Source: Paramecium octaurelia
Taxonomy: Eukaryota; Ciliophora; Oligohymenophorea; Peniculida; Parameciidae
Direction: 5' to 3'
DNA: 64,000 nucleotides
Assembly: GCA_905182995.1 (NCBI GenBank)
Contig: CAJJDP010000164.1
Span: 155,898 to 219,897, forward strand
Shown: positions 44,565 to 58,038 of the stretch, piece by piece
How positions within the stretch are numbered: position 1 is the first letter of the stretch
Layout of the letters: the number at the start of each line of letters is the position of its first letter
Translations under genes and position numbers: made by a program
The notes under the pieces: model-generated
Told to the model about the DNA's origin: nothing
Database searches by the model: none
Seen by the model: only the letters and a program-made list of their open reading frames with translations

Positions 44565-47500
44565 TCACTTTATCAGATTCTTGAAGATCTAGCTTGGTCT
44601 CTTTTCTCTAATACCCTTCAGAATCAATAATTTCGCTTATTCTAAATCTTTTGTAATTTTCAAATGATTAATTTTTTTATTCAATTATTCGTTTTGCCAA
44701 AGAGATTCCAAATACTCTTAATTTTTTGAATGCTTTTTAAACTCTTTCCTTTTCTTAGGCTTTGTTTTTTAATAGGTTCTTGAAATATCTTGAGTGCTAC
44801 AAATTTGGTAATTTTGATTTAAGTATTTCTTTTAATTTATCCAAAGCAAATTGATAAGCCTTTGAATACTCTGCTATAATTTTAGTAATTATCTTATAAA
44901 GGAAAAGAAAATTAAAGAGGGCCATCAAGATAAAAAATAATATTTAAAGTCCAGATATATCTGAAGATTAGGATATATATGCCCCAATGGCTAAGCTGAT
45001 AGTAATCATACATATGTTAGCAGAATAATAATCTAATTTGTTGAGACTACTTAATTTGTAGGGCCTGTAATTGCTATTGAGTTCTTAATAGAGGTAAGTG
45101 ATAAAAAGTACTAAGATACCTTTAACCGCTATGCTGTCCTAATAATAAATAAGAGATAAGATGATTAATTCTTTTTAAACGATCTTTATTAATTCCCAAT
45201 AGTAGGTTTCTTCTTTGTATTCATGATATAAATAACCCCAATGAAGTCGAGTAGATCTTTGATCTTAAACCCTTCTGCATTTATAAAGTCCATAAAATAA
45301 ATAGACTGGAATTAAGATAACCAAAATTAGTAAAAAAGGTAGACAGAGATAAATCATCCATTTTAAATGAATAATAGTATCATACCGTTCTGATACATTG
45401 GCCTGAATCCATTTAAATCCTGAAATTTACCTATAAGATGCTAATTGAACTAAGCCATCAGTTAAATTGGGAGAGAAATAAAGGTACCCATAAATCAAGG
45501 ATGTAGTGGGAACACTGGAGTTGTAGGATGCTAATTTAAAATGAGCTGCCATCAAATAGAAGCCCAGAAAGAAATTAATATACAGAAAAGGCATGATGAT
45601 TTGCCATATCATCCTACTATATTGAATATCCACATGAATTATATTGACTAAAAAGCAATCAAGGGAATAAGTAACTGTTTATAAAGGATTTCCTACTGCA
45701 GATATGGTACGATTCAATTCTTTAGGAAAATTAAGTTAAAATGTAGTAATGGTAACGATGATTTAGAGGTAAGTTGTTAACATCTTAATCAATATACCTG
45801 ACTATGCTTTATTTAAAAAGTTTGAGATTCTCATGTTTTTGAATGGTTAACAGCGAGTGTGCTACTCAACAATTTTTATGTTACCAGAAACTGAGATAAA
45901 AATAAAGATCATAGTCAAGATAATGACACCTACAATCATTATTACATTTCTGCCTTAATCCAAACAAGTTCCACAGATGTATAGTTCATTCATTGAAAAT
46001 GAACCATCTCCTCTGATGTTGTATAGATCACATTATTCACAAAGTGCTCCTAGATGTCCAGTATAACAAGAAGTATCACCTTCATTCCATCCACCATTGC
46101 AATTAATTGGTAAATTAATGCAATAACTGATTAATTTGGTATCAAAATGTGGTCTCCAATATCCATTCCTTAATTGTATTTAGTTATTTTAAACAGCAAT
46201 AGAAGATCTATCATCTTTTACATCACACTTTAATGCATTCACTGCTAATGAATAGAGTCCTTGAGTTGAATCACATTGCTCACAAGAGAAGTTTGTTATG
46301 TTTTTGATTTCCCCAAATTGACATTGGAAAGTCTTAACATTAATTCTAAGTTTATAGTTATCATGATAACTTTCAACAAAATAAGGATATTCTAAATCAA
46401 AAATAGGCACTTTAATTGCCTCACACATAAATTCTAGTTGAAGTACAATTTCATCTGGTACTTCATTATTAAAATACACAATTAATTCATCTAAATTATA
46501 GTCTAAAGTATCTGAATTAAATTTAATTGAGTTAATATTTGTGTAATTATTAGTGAATAGTTAATCCTCATCTTCTTTAGAAATATTATATTCTCTGCTC
46601 TTAATCGTACATATTGATTTTTCAATAGTTGGATTAAGATTGATTGTCAGATCTCTATTTAATGTTTATATTCTAAATATCATCTTACCATTTATGAATA
46701 CTTAATTCTTCCAATCAAAAAATTGATATTTAGATATCGATTGCCCTGTTGGCAATTAAACATATTTCGATTACTCACCATTGATAAGTTAAAATGGTTA
46801 AACCGTAATTTCATCAATTCTCATTGTTTAATTGTCTACATCATTAACTGTATTCAAAATAGCCAGTTCATCCTTAAATCGAATTGATAGTCTTTCAGGA
46901 ATGGAAGCAATATTGTTACCGTATAATATAGCTGAATTTTTCTAAAGTATTGTATGAGTTTATTCATAATTCATTGATAATTAATCTTGAAGATACAAAC
47001 CCCCTCCAACATTTGCTCTATTATTTATAATCATACTGTTTTCAATTAAAAGAGGTTGATCTCCTAAGACATAGAGAGCTCCGCCATTATTTGAAGCATT
47101 ATTTGATTAAAAATTAGAAAATTGAATCTTAGTCTTAATCTAGGTCAAATAGAGGCAAGTTCCATCTTTGCCAATATTATGAAAACAAAAATAGTTAGAA
47201 ATCTGCAGATCATATTGAATCTACATCAATATCTCATTCAAGTATCTTCTATTCAATAATTATATCTTCTCAACCACAATGCACCCTTTTTATCCGCAAT
47301 TTGAGTTTAGTACTTTTATTTGATTTAATTACTAAGCTTTCCACTCCTGTAAATTTGAATCTTAAAGTTATAGAGAAATCAATCCTGTGTTACAAACTTA
47401 ACAGTCTACTTACCTGAGATAAAGCTCATATATTTCTAATTAACACAAAAGAGTAGAATACTTGAAAACCATCAATCCTGAATTAGAAACATCTAATCGC

Positions 47501-50500
47501 TTCCTTAATGATATATATAAACATTATCCAATCTATTCATTGTTTTCAACATCCTGTTCTAGAGATTTAGGGGCTATTTAAGCTACTATTGGGCATTCAT
47601 AGAAAGCATCTTATACAGTAGATGTTGAATTTGTACAAGTCACATTTATAAATTCAAATCCTACAGTGATAAACTCAATTTTGAAGTTACGTAACCTTAT
47701 TGTGACATTGTTATCTATTAATTTAGATTAGATTAATACATAAAAAGGGATTAATTTAGATTAATTAATTACTGAGATAACTATTTTATATGTTTATTGT
47801 ATCCATATAAATATTTTTACTATTTTAGAAATTTAGAAAGGATTCTTGAATTAAGTAATATGACGATATATTTTACAATGTAATTGAGGATCCATATTCT
47901 ACATAAAATAATGTTCTATTATTAATAACAAAGTATTTTTCAAATTCATTAGCAACTATTGTAAATTTATTTAAAAAATGGAAATAGCCATTTTTAGTGT
48001 TTTTGATTTCCAATTTTTAGATGAAAATTGCTTATATATCTTCAACGAATCTCGAATAGGATATGAACACAATGGATCCTTGTTATGCATAAATGTCTCT
48101 TAAAATAATGTCACTTATTGTGAGATTAGTTTAAGAGTTATTAGATTTTAGATACAGAAATCCTCCATATTATCTGCAATAGACATTTTCAACTATTGTG
48201 TTTTTTACTGAAATTTAAAGATCTGTTGCAGAAGAACCTTCTATATAAAGAACTCCTCCTTGCTCAATTTCTTAATAAAATTAGGTCGACAAATTGTAAA
48301 ATGAATTATTTTCAATTATCATTCGAGATGATCCTTAAGCAAATATAGAGAAACAGCCTCCTAACTATCCAATTGAATTAGAGAAATTACTATTAAGTAT
48401 AATTAATGATTAAACCCAAATTTATCCATTTCCAGACAATGATTTTACTTAAAAGACTTTATTGATTGTTTTGTATGTTAGGGGTTGAGAAAATCCCCAC
48501 AATAAATGCGGTTTAATGACATCATAGTTAAATATATTGTTACTTTCGAAACTACAATTGGTTAATTCTAAAGATTTAGTTATTATTGATAAGATAGTAC
48601 CACTACTATTCATGAGAATATTATTATTGAATATCGAATTCTATAATCTAATTTAACAATTTGGACAATTAATTAATAAAAGTCCAGTTTATTTTATTAA
48701 ATCGTCTTAAATATATTCGTGAAGAACATTAAGTCGAAATGTTAAGTTATTGAATTCGATTAGACTTTCTTAAAGAGAATCAATTTAAATCAAAGAAGGT
48801 GAAAGTTAGGCTTTAGTTAATAGTAGTAAATTTTATTAAAACAAGATATTCTCTATAACAAGATATTCCAAGATTCTTCTTTGACTCAATAAGGCTGATT
48901 GAATCTTGATAATTGGAAAATTGTATGCTGAAGCCTAGATTATTGAGACATTCTAAAATGAAGCATTCTAAAAAGATCTAATATTTATTGAGGAAGGATA
49001 TAATTGCCCTTTCACTTATTGTAATTGGCAATTTAAGTTCTTATGCAATCCCAAGAACTAAAATTTTTCTTAAATAATTTTTCCATTTATAATAGTTATA
49101 ACCTTAGATTCTTGTAATGAAAGTTCAACTAATCCAAAGCCTCTATCGATGAAAAAGTTCATTATCGAAATCTCATCAAACTGAATTAAAACTAAAGAAG
49201 AATCATCCTGTTATTAATTATATTCTAGCGTTCCATCTGTTAAATAATTGTTGGTAAGCTTAATTTCTTCAATTTTAACCCGTTAACTTGAACTCTAATA
49301 TTTGTTGAACTCAATGAATTTAATGACACTATTATAATTATTGTTTTCAAATTAGATATTATTAAATTAGTAGTCATAATCCATATACTACAATGAGTTC
49401 ATATTAATAATTCCAAAGCAACTATATATAAAAGTATTGCTTAGAAAAAGTATATTATTTAATAAAGCATGATTGTTCAGAATTAGAATTGTTGAACTAT
49501 TTATGACTGTTTACATTAAACTAAAATTTGTTATTTCTATTTCTTTAAAGGATTGTAATGAAAAAAAACTTTTGCTATAGGATATTTCACTTTTGATTTC
49601 AATGTTTTTTAATTATAAGTAGCCTGCTGGAGTCAAAGTATCTATTTAAATAAATGTTATATTATTGAATTATGAATTTAGTACAGTAACTTTATCAAAC
49701 TCAATCAAATCGTTTTCTTACAATTCTATACGAAATATGATCGAATTCGAAAATTAACAGTTTTTTATTTATAAATCTTTGAAAATAATAGATTTAATAG
49801 TATTTGATCCAGATATCGTAAGAAATTAATCAACACTTGTTTAACCAAATGAAATCAGTTTAAGTCCATTTGCAAATAGGTTTTGTAGATTTTTTATTTA
49901 TACTTTTAAGTAATCAAAATACCATGGCTCGTATATTTGTTAGATTGTAATTTAATTGAAAGTTATAATTTATGGGAATACACTTTCAAAAATAAGGTTT
50001 ATCTAAGAATTACAAGAAACACAAATATCTATAGTAATATTAATTAGTGTAATCTTGTTGAAATTACTGAACTACATTAATTCTTTAATAGTAATTACCG
50101 TTCCAATAGGCATTTCAAAAATCAGCTCAACATTTCTTTCTTTAATAAATAATAATTTACATGACTGAGAAAATGTTATTACAAAATTTTTGACTAAGAA
50201 TACCAGTAATACTAACATCGCTATTTATCACACTAACTACTTTTATTACTATAGATTTAATTTATTTCATATTGGCCAAAGTGTAGAATTCATCATTTTC
50301 AAACTAAATAACATTTACATAAATACCTCACTAAATAACTTATCAAATGAGTTAATATTTTAGAGATAAGTGTTTCTTTTTTTGAATTCAATTCTACTCT
50401 CCTCATCTTATAACTTATTCAAATCATCAAAAAAAAGAAATTAATCCTAATATAAATTTAATTCAATAATTAATTATTTGTAACATCCATTTCCATTTGG

Positions 50501-53500
50501 ACTTTATTAACATTCTATATATAATCCTAAATCTTAATCATAAAAATAATTTTAGTCATCATAACTCTTAATGCATTGATTAGTATACTTTTAATATTTC
50601 TAATTGTTGAATAATGGATTTATTGATTTAATCTCTTAGTCTGTCCTTTGCCTACATAACTGGCAATTTTCTGGGCATTCAATACATTCGTTATTGATAA
50701 TAGATTATTTTCTTCCTTTTGAATTTTTTTAGCATTTTACACAATAGTATTAATCATCTTTTAATAAGGATTCGACACAGGAATCTGAAAAGTTTTTAAT
50801 GCATTTATTTTTATGTAATCTATATCCATTTTAACACACTTAACAAACCAATTCATAATCATTTACATTTTAACTCTGAGCATTTAGAGTAAAGTAATGA
50901 GCAGTTGTTAGCTCAATGTACTTTCTATAAAATGCTCTAACATCTTTTTTCCAATGATCTTGTAAAATAGAATTTTGCTAATAACATTAAATACAATTAA
51001 GATCAAATGGACATTAAATACACTAACCAGACACTTATTCTGCATAATACCCAGTTTGACATTCTAAACAAAGAAAATAATTTTGGATGTTAGTTTCAAG
51101 ACAAACTTAACAATAATTTACCTTGTTGCTGCAATTTTCAATAAATTCAACAACTTAGTTTTCATATTTATCAGACTTTATACATGATACCAATTCTAAG
51201 GTCTGATCACTGCGAAACTATCCAATCCCTGTATCACAATTTTCAGTATTCTCATAATTAGCGCATTTTTAGCTTTGAAAAACAAATAAATAATTTGGTT
51301 CACATTTAGCACATAATAATTTAAATTTACTTTAATCAAACTATGGTGTGAAATTGGTATCAAGAGAGTTTATAGTATAATCATCATCTAATGTTTAAAA
51401 TGCATGCTCACAATGAAGAATATCATTTAATATGCAATTAATACCATCAAGAGAAAATAAGTATTTAAAATCATCAATGCATTTCAAACATTTCAAATAA
51501 CTTTATCCCAAATTATGATCATAAGTATCTTGACAAATTTAACAATCACTGCCACATTTAATACACGCACCATTTTTTATAGTATATTATTCTATACAAG
51601 TTTAACACATCAATCGATTTAGTTGATCTCTTTAACATGAAGTGCAAGATTTAGGACATGAAGAACAATAGTAAAAAATTAAGTACATGCCAGATGGACA
51701 ATCAATACAATATCCAAAAATATCATATGTCTTACAAATATAATCACTTTTCAAACACAATAAATTATCCATATCAAATAAATAATTATATTTGCATTTT
51801 AAAGTAGCTTAAGACCCAAGATGGTAATGAGCTGTTTTATGACAGTAACTGTTTATGCTTATAGAATACGAACAATAATCCTCGTATTCTGTATATAAAT
51901 GTATCTGTTTATCATTACCAATTAGATAAACATCTTTTTAAGCAGATACCCTCTATATAAGGATTAAGGTTTCATCATCATATTTTTAAAACATTTATTG
52001 ATAATCTTATTTACACACTGGATTTAGATACCATATTTTTGGATAAAACAAACAATCAACGCATTAAATTGATGTAGTTCTCTTCAAAGATGGACTACAT
52101 TAAATAATAATCATACCATTCTAAGCAATCATAATGATTTCCTATTTCATCAGGTAACATAAAATATCCAAAAGGACATTAGTCTTCTAAATCTATTGCA
52201 ACCTCTTCTTGAACTATTGAAAAGTAAAATTAATTCTCGCATTTAACATTACCCTCATCCACATAACCAGAAAAACATACGCACATTTTTACTTCATCCT
52301 AATAATACCTATTTGAATTAGGATCACAAGTTAAGCAATTTTATTCTAACGGTCCAAAGCAAGTCAAACATGCTTAATGGCAATCTACATTAAACAGCTT
52401 ATCTTCATTATAATTGTAAGACATCTTAAAATCATAAATTTGAGCATTCAGAAAGTTATTATTCAAAACATTATTTAAGTTATCTCCACCAAAAAATAGA
52501 TTAAATTTAGAATTAGTAAATGAACCACTAAAAATTTCATTTCCTAAATTATCCTTTAAAAGTCCTAATTCATTTGAAAATTTAATTATTAATAACATTC
52601 TTTCATCAAAGTTGCTCCTTCCATACTCATACTAAATGAAATGCCATTCTTATAATCCTTTAAAATAAAGCTATGTATTGAGATCTTAGTACTTTTTTTT
52701 TGTCTACAATACACTATAGTCAGGATTTTATGATCCTTAAAAAATTAAATCATATTGAGATTAAAATGATTATTAAACTGGCATACCATATGCATCAGCA
52801 TTCACCATCATATAGGTTTATCCTGGGGTATTTTATGAGATAAATACATCCACTTTGAATAATTCATCTCCTATAGTTTTCTCTTATTCAAAGTTAGAAA
52901 TCCCCTTTAACTTCAATAATGTGTATTTTACAGCACTTGCATTTGACAATGTATATTTAACCCACCCTTATAGGCAATATTTATTTCCATATTGATCAAT
53001 TAGCATCTATATAACTTGGTTTCCTTCAAATAACTTTAATCCTTATACAATTTTAATGGTCTATTCAAGTCCTGTTTTTTAAGGAATTTAACATTCATTC
53101 ATTAATTCTTAAACAACATCATTTGAATAGTGAAATGAAGATTTGATTATTAATTTACTTTATATTCCTTTAAAATAGTTAAGATTTAAATCGTTGATCT
53201 ATATATTTACAATTAATTACATATCCTCTTCCGCCAATTATAATTTCTAAATTTAATTGGTTTTAAAAACTAAAATCAGCTGATTATGCATCCTATTAAT
53301 TTACTTTCACCATCACTTTTTTTTATTAATTCTCAAAAGCCACTAAGTGAAACACCCATATTCCTTCATACTGTAATGAATTGAAATCAAAAATGAATTT
53401 AAAATTTTCTACGCCATTTCTTAACAGAAATATATGTTACACTTTTTATTAAACATAATCAAAAAACTTATAGCAAACAATTAAATTGTCATTTGCTTCA

Positions 53501-53799
53501 GTATTTTTTAGTAGAAAGAGGAATTCTCCAGTCTAAGGTTCATTAATTTTAAATTCTTCACCAACATTTACATTATTAGTTTGTAAAAGCAAAGGAATAT
53601 TGAAGGTCCAAAATCCAAATATAAATACATCTTCATTTGATGTATCGTCGTTACCTAAGGATTTCATCCATGTTTAGCTACTACTACTCATTATAGCTTC
53701 TTGATATGTATTAAATGGGCAAGCCAGAGCATTGTTTATAAACTTAAGGTTAAGTATCAATGTAAAGATGGGCAAGAAATAAATTCTGTGATTATACAT
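44565..53799 (-). CDS. Giant cysteine-rich multi-pass membrane protein, complete copy
   Basis: Start ATG 53799 opens a signal peptide (YFLPIFTLILNLKF, then cleavage region NNALACPF). Roughly 3,000 codons follow to TGA 44565-44567. Order: a lectin- or adhesin-like N-terminal third; a cysteine-rich block at about 50400-52700 with many CxxC pairs; a long Asn/Ser/Ile-rich part (about 46500-50300) with beta-helix character; a second cysteine-rich hinge (FSCEQCDSTQGLYSLAVN); then several membrane helices and a basic tail. The last 600 residues match the gene at 1-3744 closely (for example KELIILFLIYYQDSIAVKG here and KELIILSLIYYEDSIVIKG there). Interior introns were not all placed. Function unknown; a cell-surface protein by signal peptide and topology. 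Confidence 0.85.
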
Positions 53800-53832
53800 A
53801 TTTATTTTGTGTCAAATTAAAATCTTTAATAA

Positions 53833-53982
53833 ATGATAATTGAAATCAATCCTGAAAATGGAAAATAATTACTAATTCTTGAATAACATTAAAAAGTGAA
53901 AGAAGATGATCCAATATATACATACTTTGATTCTTCCAATATAAAATCAATTAATGTTCTGGAAATGGATTTTATCATTTGA
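53833..53982 (+). CDS. Possible short or truncated gene
   Basis: A 49-codon frame (MIIEINPENGKQLLILE, later EDDPIYTYFDSSN) has a composition like real ciliate protein and begins 34 bases from the start of the giant gene on the other strand. Further plus-strand frames downstream, including one through the 30-bp repeat, look similar but I could not splice them to it. It may be a decayed gene or the first exon of one. Weak call. Confidence 0.25.
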
Positions 53983-54983
53983 AATAATAAATAATTTTTA
54001 TTATCCAAAGATATGAAAAAGTAGTAATACATGCATTCATTCATATTTTCATTCTTATTATTGAATATTCTAATTAAATCTTTTAGGTAAGTGAATTTGA
54101 TAATTAAATCTTTTAGGTAAGTGATTTTGATTATCAAAATTAAATCAGTAACATTGAAGAATCATATAATTAATAAAATATTTCTCATATTCTGAAATAA
54201 TCTAAATCTTGAAAATTTATGAGACATTAATTACATGTCAATTTATTAATTAATTTAATTAATAGTATAATTGAGAATTTATATTTGATTGAAATTCTGT
54301 GGCCTCAGGTTCAACCTTGTAAAATTTTAATCCATTGTAAATTCCTTAATATTTTGCTTCATTGATTACAAATTAATAATTCATTATGAAGCTACTGAAT
54401 CAGATTAACTAATAGGGTTGCTCAATGTTAACTATTATTTTGTATTTAAAATACAAGCCAAAGTCAATTAAGAATCTAATAAAAATTTCTAGAGTCTCTT
54501 GTTTTAGGAGATGCGGGATTAGAATTGAACATTAGTAAGAAGAGTTTAAGGAAATATGTAAATGAGTAATTAGCAAATTCTTTTTTAAAGCATAAATTAA
54601 AAATTAAAAATAGGTTAAGGATAACAATATATCCATTAAAATATAAGGTTGATCATTTATTTGTTTTTACAAAAGGAAAGGAGTTCAACCCTTCTTGAAT
54701 GAAAATTTTCCATTTTTTTCAGAATTACTCTGCCTGCATATTTAACAAATTAAAATTTTTATTGATTACTGCCTAATTTAGGAAATAAGCCATTTTTATT
54801 GTTTATATTACATATATAATTGAGATGTTTTATTTATTTTTAAATTATAAATAAAATATTTGATAAATATTGTTATTGAATAAATATAAATTAATAGTTA
54901 CGGATGGCTACATTCTTAAGTTATTCTGTTTTTTTGTTTTAAGATTATATAAAGAAGGGATACTGTAATACATTATAAATTCT
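53983..54983. other. Spacer with a splice-site-like tandem repeat
   Basis: About 1 kb of AT-rich DNA between the divergent giant gene and the histidine kinase. Apart from the 30-bp tandem repeat, frames are short. No tRNA or other RNA recognised. Confidence 0.5.
54071..54130 (+). repeat. Tandem 30-bp direct repeat, two copies
   Basis: Copies 54071-54100 and 54101-54130 differ at one base (GTGAATTTGA against GTGATTTTGA). Each unit contains TTTTAG followed at once by GTAAGTGA, so the segment 54087-54116 runs from a perfect donor (GTAAGTG) to a perfect acceptor (TTTTAG) over 30 bases, the size of a local intron. In frame it would encode a repeated NQIFQVS(E/D)FD. Confidence 0.9.
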
Positions 54984-57900
54984 ATGATGACGCTATCAAT
55001 AATCGATTACTTGTTCATCTACTTAGAAATATGTGAAGTTGATCAAATAATTCAAATTTACATAGATATAGAAATCTATTGTACTATTCTTGAACAAGAC
55101 AATTAAAGCAGCGATCTATATAAACCATTATAAATTCTCAATTTTTAGTCATAAAAAATATCTCTTTCAATGTAATATTTATTTTTTAGCATATAATAAT
55201 AACATCTTCATGAAGTTGTAACACCAGAATTTTTTAGAGAAGCTTGCAATGAATTTAATTTTGATCGCAAATATTATCTAAACTTCGTGGTGGATATATT
55301 TAGCGATCCATTTATAATATCCAAAAAATTATTAGCTTTACGTGTTATAATCACTTTGTGTATTTGCTAGGATATTTTAGCACTTATTGATCCAAAGAAA
55401 TTTGGGACTTAGGTTATTTTTACATTTAGTATCTCTTTTATATTTTATTGTATACATTGAATCATTCTTACTTTTGCAATATAATTAGATATTGAACATA
55501 TTTGCAAATTGTATTTTAATGATGATTGCTTACACGAATTATATATAGATTGCAGTTCAAAAATATAGTTAAATTTGTAAGATAGGACTTCCTATATATC
55601 TTATAATACGAACATTATGGACATCTATAAGTTCTTTAAACCTTTAGCTATTGGAAAGCTTGATTATTTTGTTTATTTTGTTTACCCATTAGATGATTAC
55701 CGGCTATTTACAAATTAAAAGGAGTAAGAATTAAGAAGAAGAAATCAAAAAATAAATTGATAAAAACTCACCTTCCATTGTTTAAAATGATTTAATGCAA
55801 TCATAAATAAAATCATAAAGCAAAATCACTATCCTTAAATCTCCAAAAAAATGCTTTACTATATTACTGAAAGACCTCCCTGACGAACATAAATTAAAAT
55901 AATATTCAAATTTAACAAGCTTTTCAAGATCCTAGAAAATAAGCAGAAGTTTCGGAAGTTCACACAACTCAATGTTTTAATTATATTAAAATCTGATTAA
56001 TTTATTTCCTTATGGTTTATTAATTTTAAATTAATCTTAATAGATTAATTATATAAACAGAAAATGCGAAAAGATACTAGAGTGTCATGGAAGTGAGTAA
56101 GTGTTAGAAAAAATAAAATTATGTGTGAATAGCGCAAAAATGCCAGAATACGGAACAGAAGTAACTAATAGACTCTTAAAAAAATAACTACATTATCATG
56201 CTCTGTAGTAAATAGTTAAGAAATTGTAACTTCACAACTTTCATACTGATGTCTTGGATATCATTCTTTCGCCTATTAAATATTTTGAACTTTTAGAATA
56301 AAATGATATTCACATAAGTAAAGATTTGTATTAGTCATTTCACTAATAAATTTTCATTTATGAATGGTACATAAAATCAGAACTAATGATACACAATTTT
56401 TAAAAAAAATTGAAACTAATAATTATTCCAACATCAATGACAAATTAACAATAAGAGTACTTCTCTGCTCCTTCATAAATTAAATCTTCCAGTAAAAGTC
56501 ACTTTTCATAGTTAAATGAATCTGAAAATCCAGTTTTGCTCATCATCATTAAAAATATCACAAGTAAATATAAGTGTCAATAATTAAGGGATGAGTAAAT
56601 CATTCATCATAGCTTAATTAAATCTTTTTCCCATGAACTAAGAACTCCTTTGAATAGCTGTTAGCAAATGTTGAATCTTATGAAACAGTAGTAGTCGTAA
56701 AATAAATTCTTTTAAGATTATCTTGATATTGCTTAATGCTCCATCACTTTATTAATTCATTAAATTAATGACATTTTGGATTATGCTGCAATACAATCAT
56801 ACTCCTTTAGTTATAATATTTCTAACTTCACAATAAATCAAATTATTGATGAAATTGATTATTTATATAGACTTTAAATGGCAAAAAAACGAATTGAATT
56901 CAAAATTGAAGTGTCAGAATAATTGATAGGCAAACTAATTTCGAATGATAAATAAAGAATAACACAATTATTAGTAAATTTGTTAAATAATTCAATCAAA
57001 TTTACTTAAGAAGGAGGCAATATCTGTTTAAGTATCATAGAGGTGAACATTTTATACATAAACTTTATAGTGAAGGATAATGGAATTGGAATTGATGAAC
57101 ATAAACTATATTAAATTTAGAATAGTTTGCATGATACAATAGAACTTGGAGCTGTTTTAAAATCAAATTCAGGAATTAAATCACCAGGTTTGGGTTTAAA
57201 TATTGCTGCAAAATTAATTGAGGGACTGGTTGAATCTAAAGATAATTAACTAATAATTACCTCGAAGAAAAATAAAGGAACAGTTGTTCAGTTCCAAGTA
57301 GAAAATCATTAATAAAAAAATCCATTATCTTCATATTTTCCTAATTAACAAACTGAAAAGTTGAGTTTTCTAGGATGCCATAATTAAATGTAATTCGAAT
57401 AGGATTAAATTATAAAAGTGAGTTGTGAAAATTCAAGGGAATTTTAGGATAGGAATTCAGACACTTATAACAACACTTCAAGACTCAATGACTGTGATAA
57501 GCAACCTGAAATCTTTCTACCAATCAGTCCTTGCTATTTTTTCAATAAAGATAATCAATTCGAAACCAATAATCTCAACAATCATAAAGCAACTTATTTT
57601 TCTCCTCTCTTAGATTCAACTTGTCAAAAATGCATACATATATTAATAGTTGATGATATCCCATTTAATCAAATAGCTCTACAAATGATTCTTAAGGAAT
57701 ATAAAGTTGAATCTGATTAGGCATTTGATGGATTTTAAGCAATCGAAATGGTTCAATAGAAAATGTAATAGCATTGCTAAATTTATAAATTAATCTTTAT
57801 GGATATCGAAATGCCAGGAATAGATGGTTTTTAAACTAGTAAAAATGTAAAATTTTTTATTTATTTCTAGATTCTTGAAATAACATCAAACTAGACGTTT

Positions 57901-58038
57901 ATAGTTATATGCTCAGCCTATGACACATAAGAAAATATAAAACAAGGCAAGAATCTTGGAATTAACACATTTCTATAAAAACCAGTTAAATAATAGGAGT
58001 TAGGAGTAGTTCTGAATATGGTATTTAAAAATAAATGA
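54984..58038 (+). CDS. Membrane hybrid histidine kinase with receiver domain
   Basis: From about 55450 on the frame is clear: several membrane helices (IIRTLWTSISSLNL, SLIILFILFTHQM), a long linker, then FSHELRTPLN (H box, near 56630), VNLLNNSIKF (N box), DNGIGIDEH (G1), GLGLNIAAKLIEG (G2), a spacer, and a receiver domain with LIVDD, FMDIEMPGIDG (phospho-Asp), ICSAYD and LQKPV. A stopless 24-nt intron lies at 57847-57870. All phosphorelay residues are present, so it should autophosphorylate and pass phosphate to its own Asp. The 5' end is uncertain: ATG 54984 starts a plausible helical exon, but the join near 55360-55450 is unresolved, and an ATG at 54904 is possible. Confidence 0.88.

Noticed and set aside
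53889-54137. 82-codon minus-strand frame spanning the tandem repeat
   Set aside because: Low complexity and no plausible start or splice context; the repeat alone explains the repeated peptide.
54460-54540. tRNA-like stretch (GCGGGATTAG, later TTGAAC)
   Set aside because: No acceptor stem or anticodon arm could be paired, and the B-box is imperfect.
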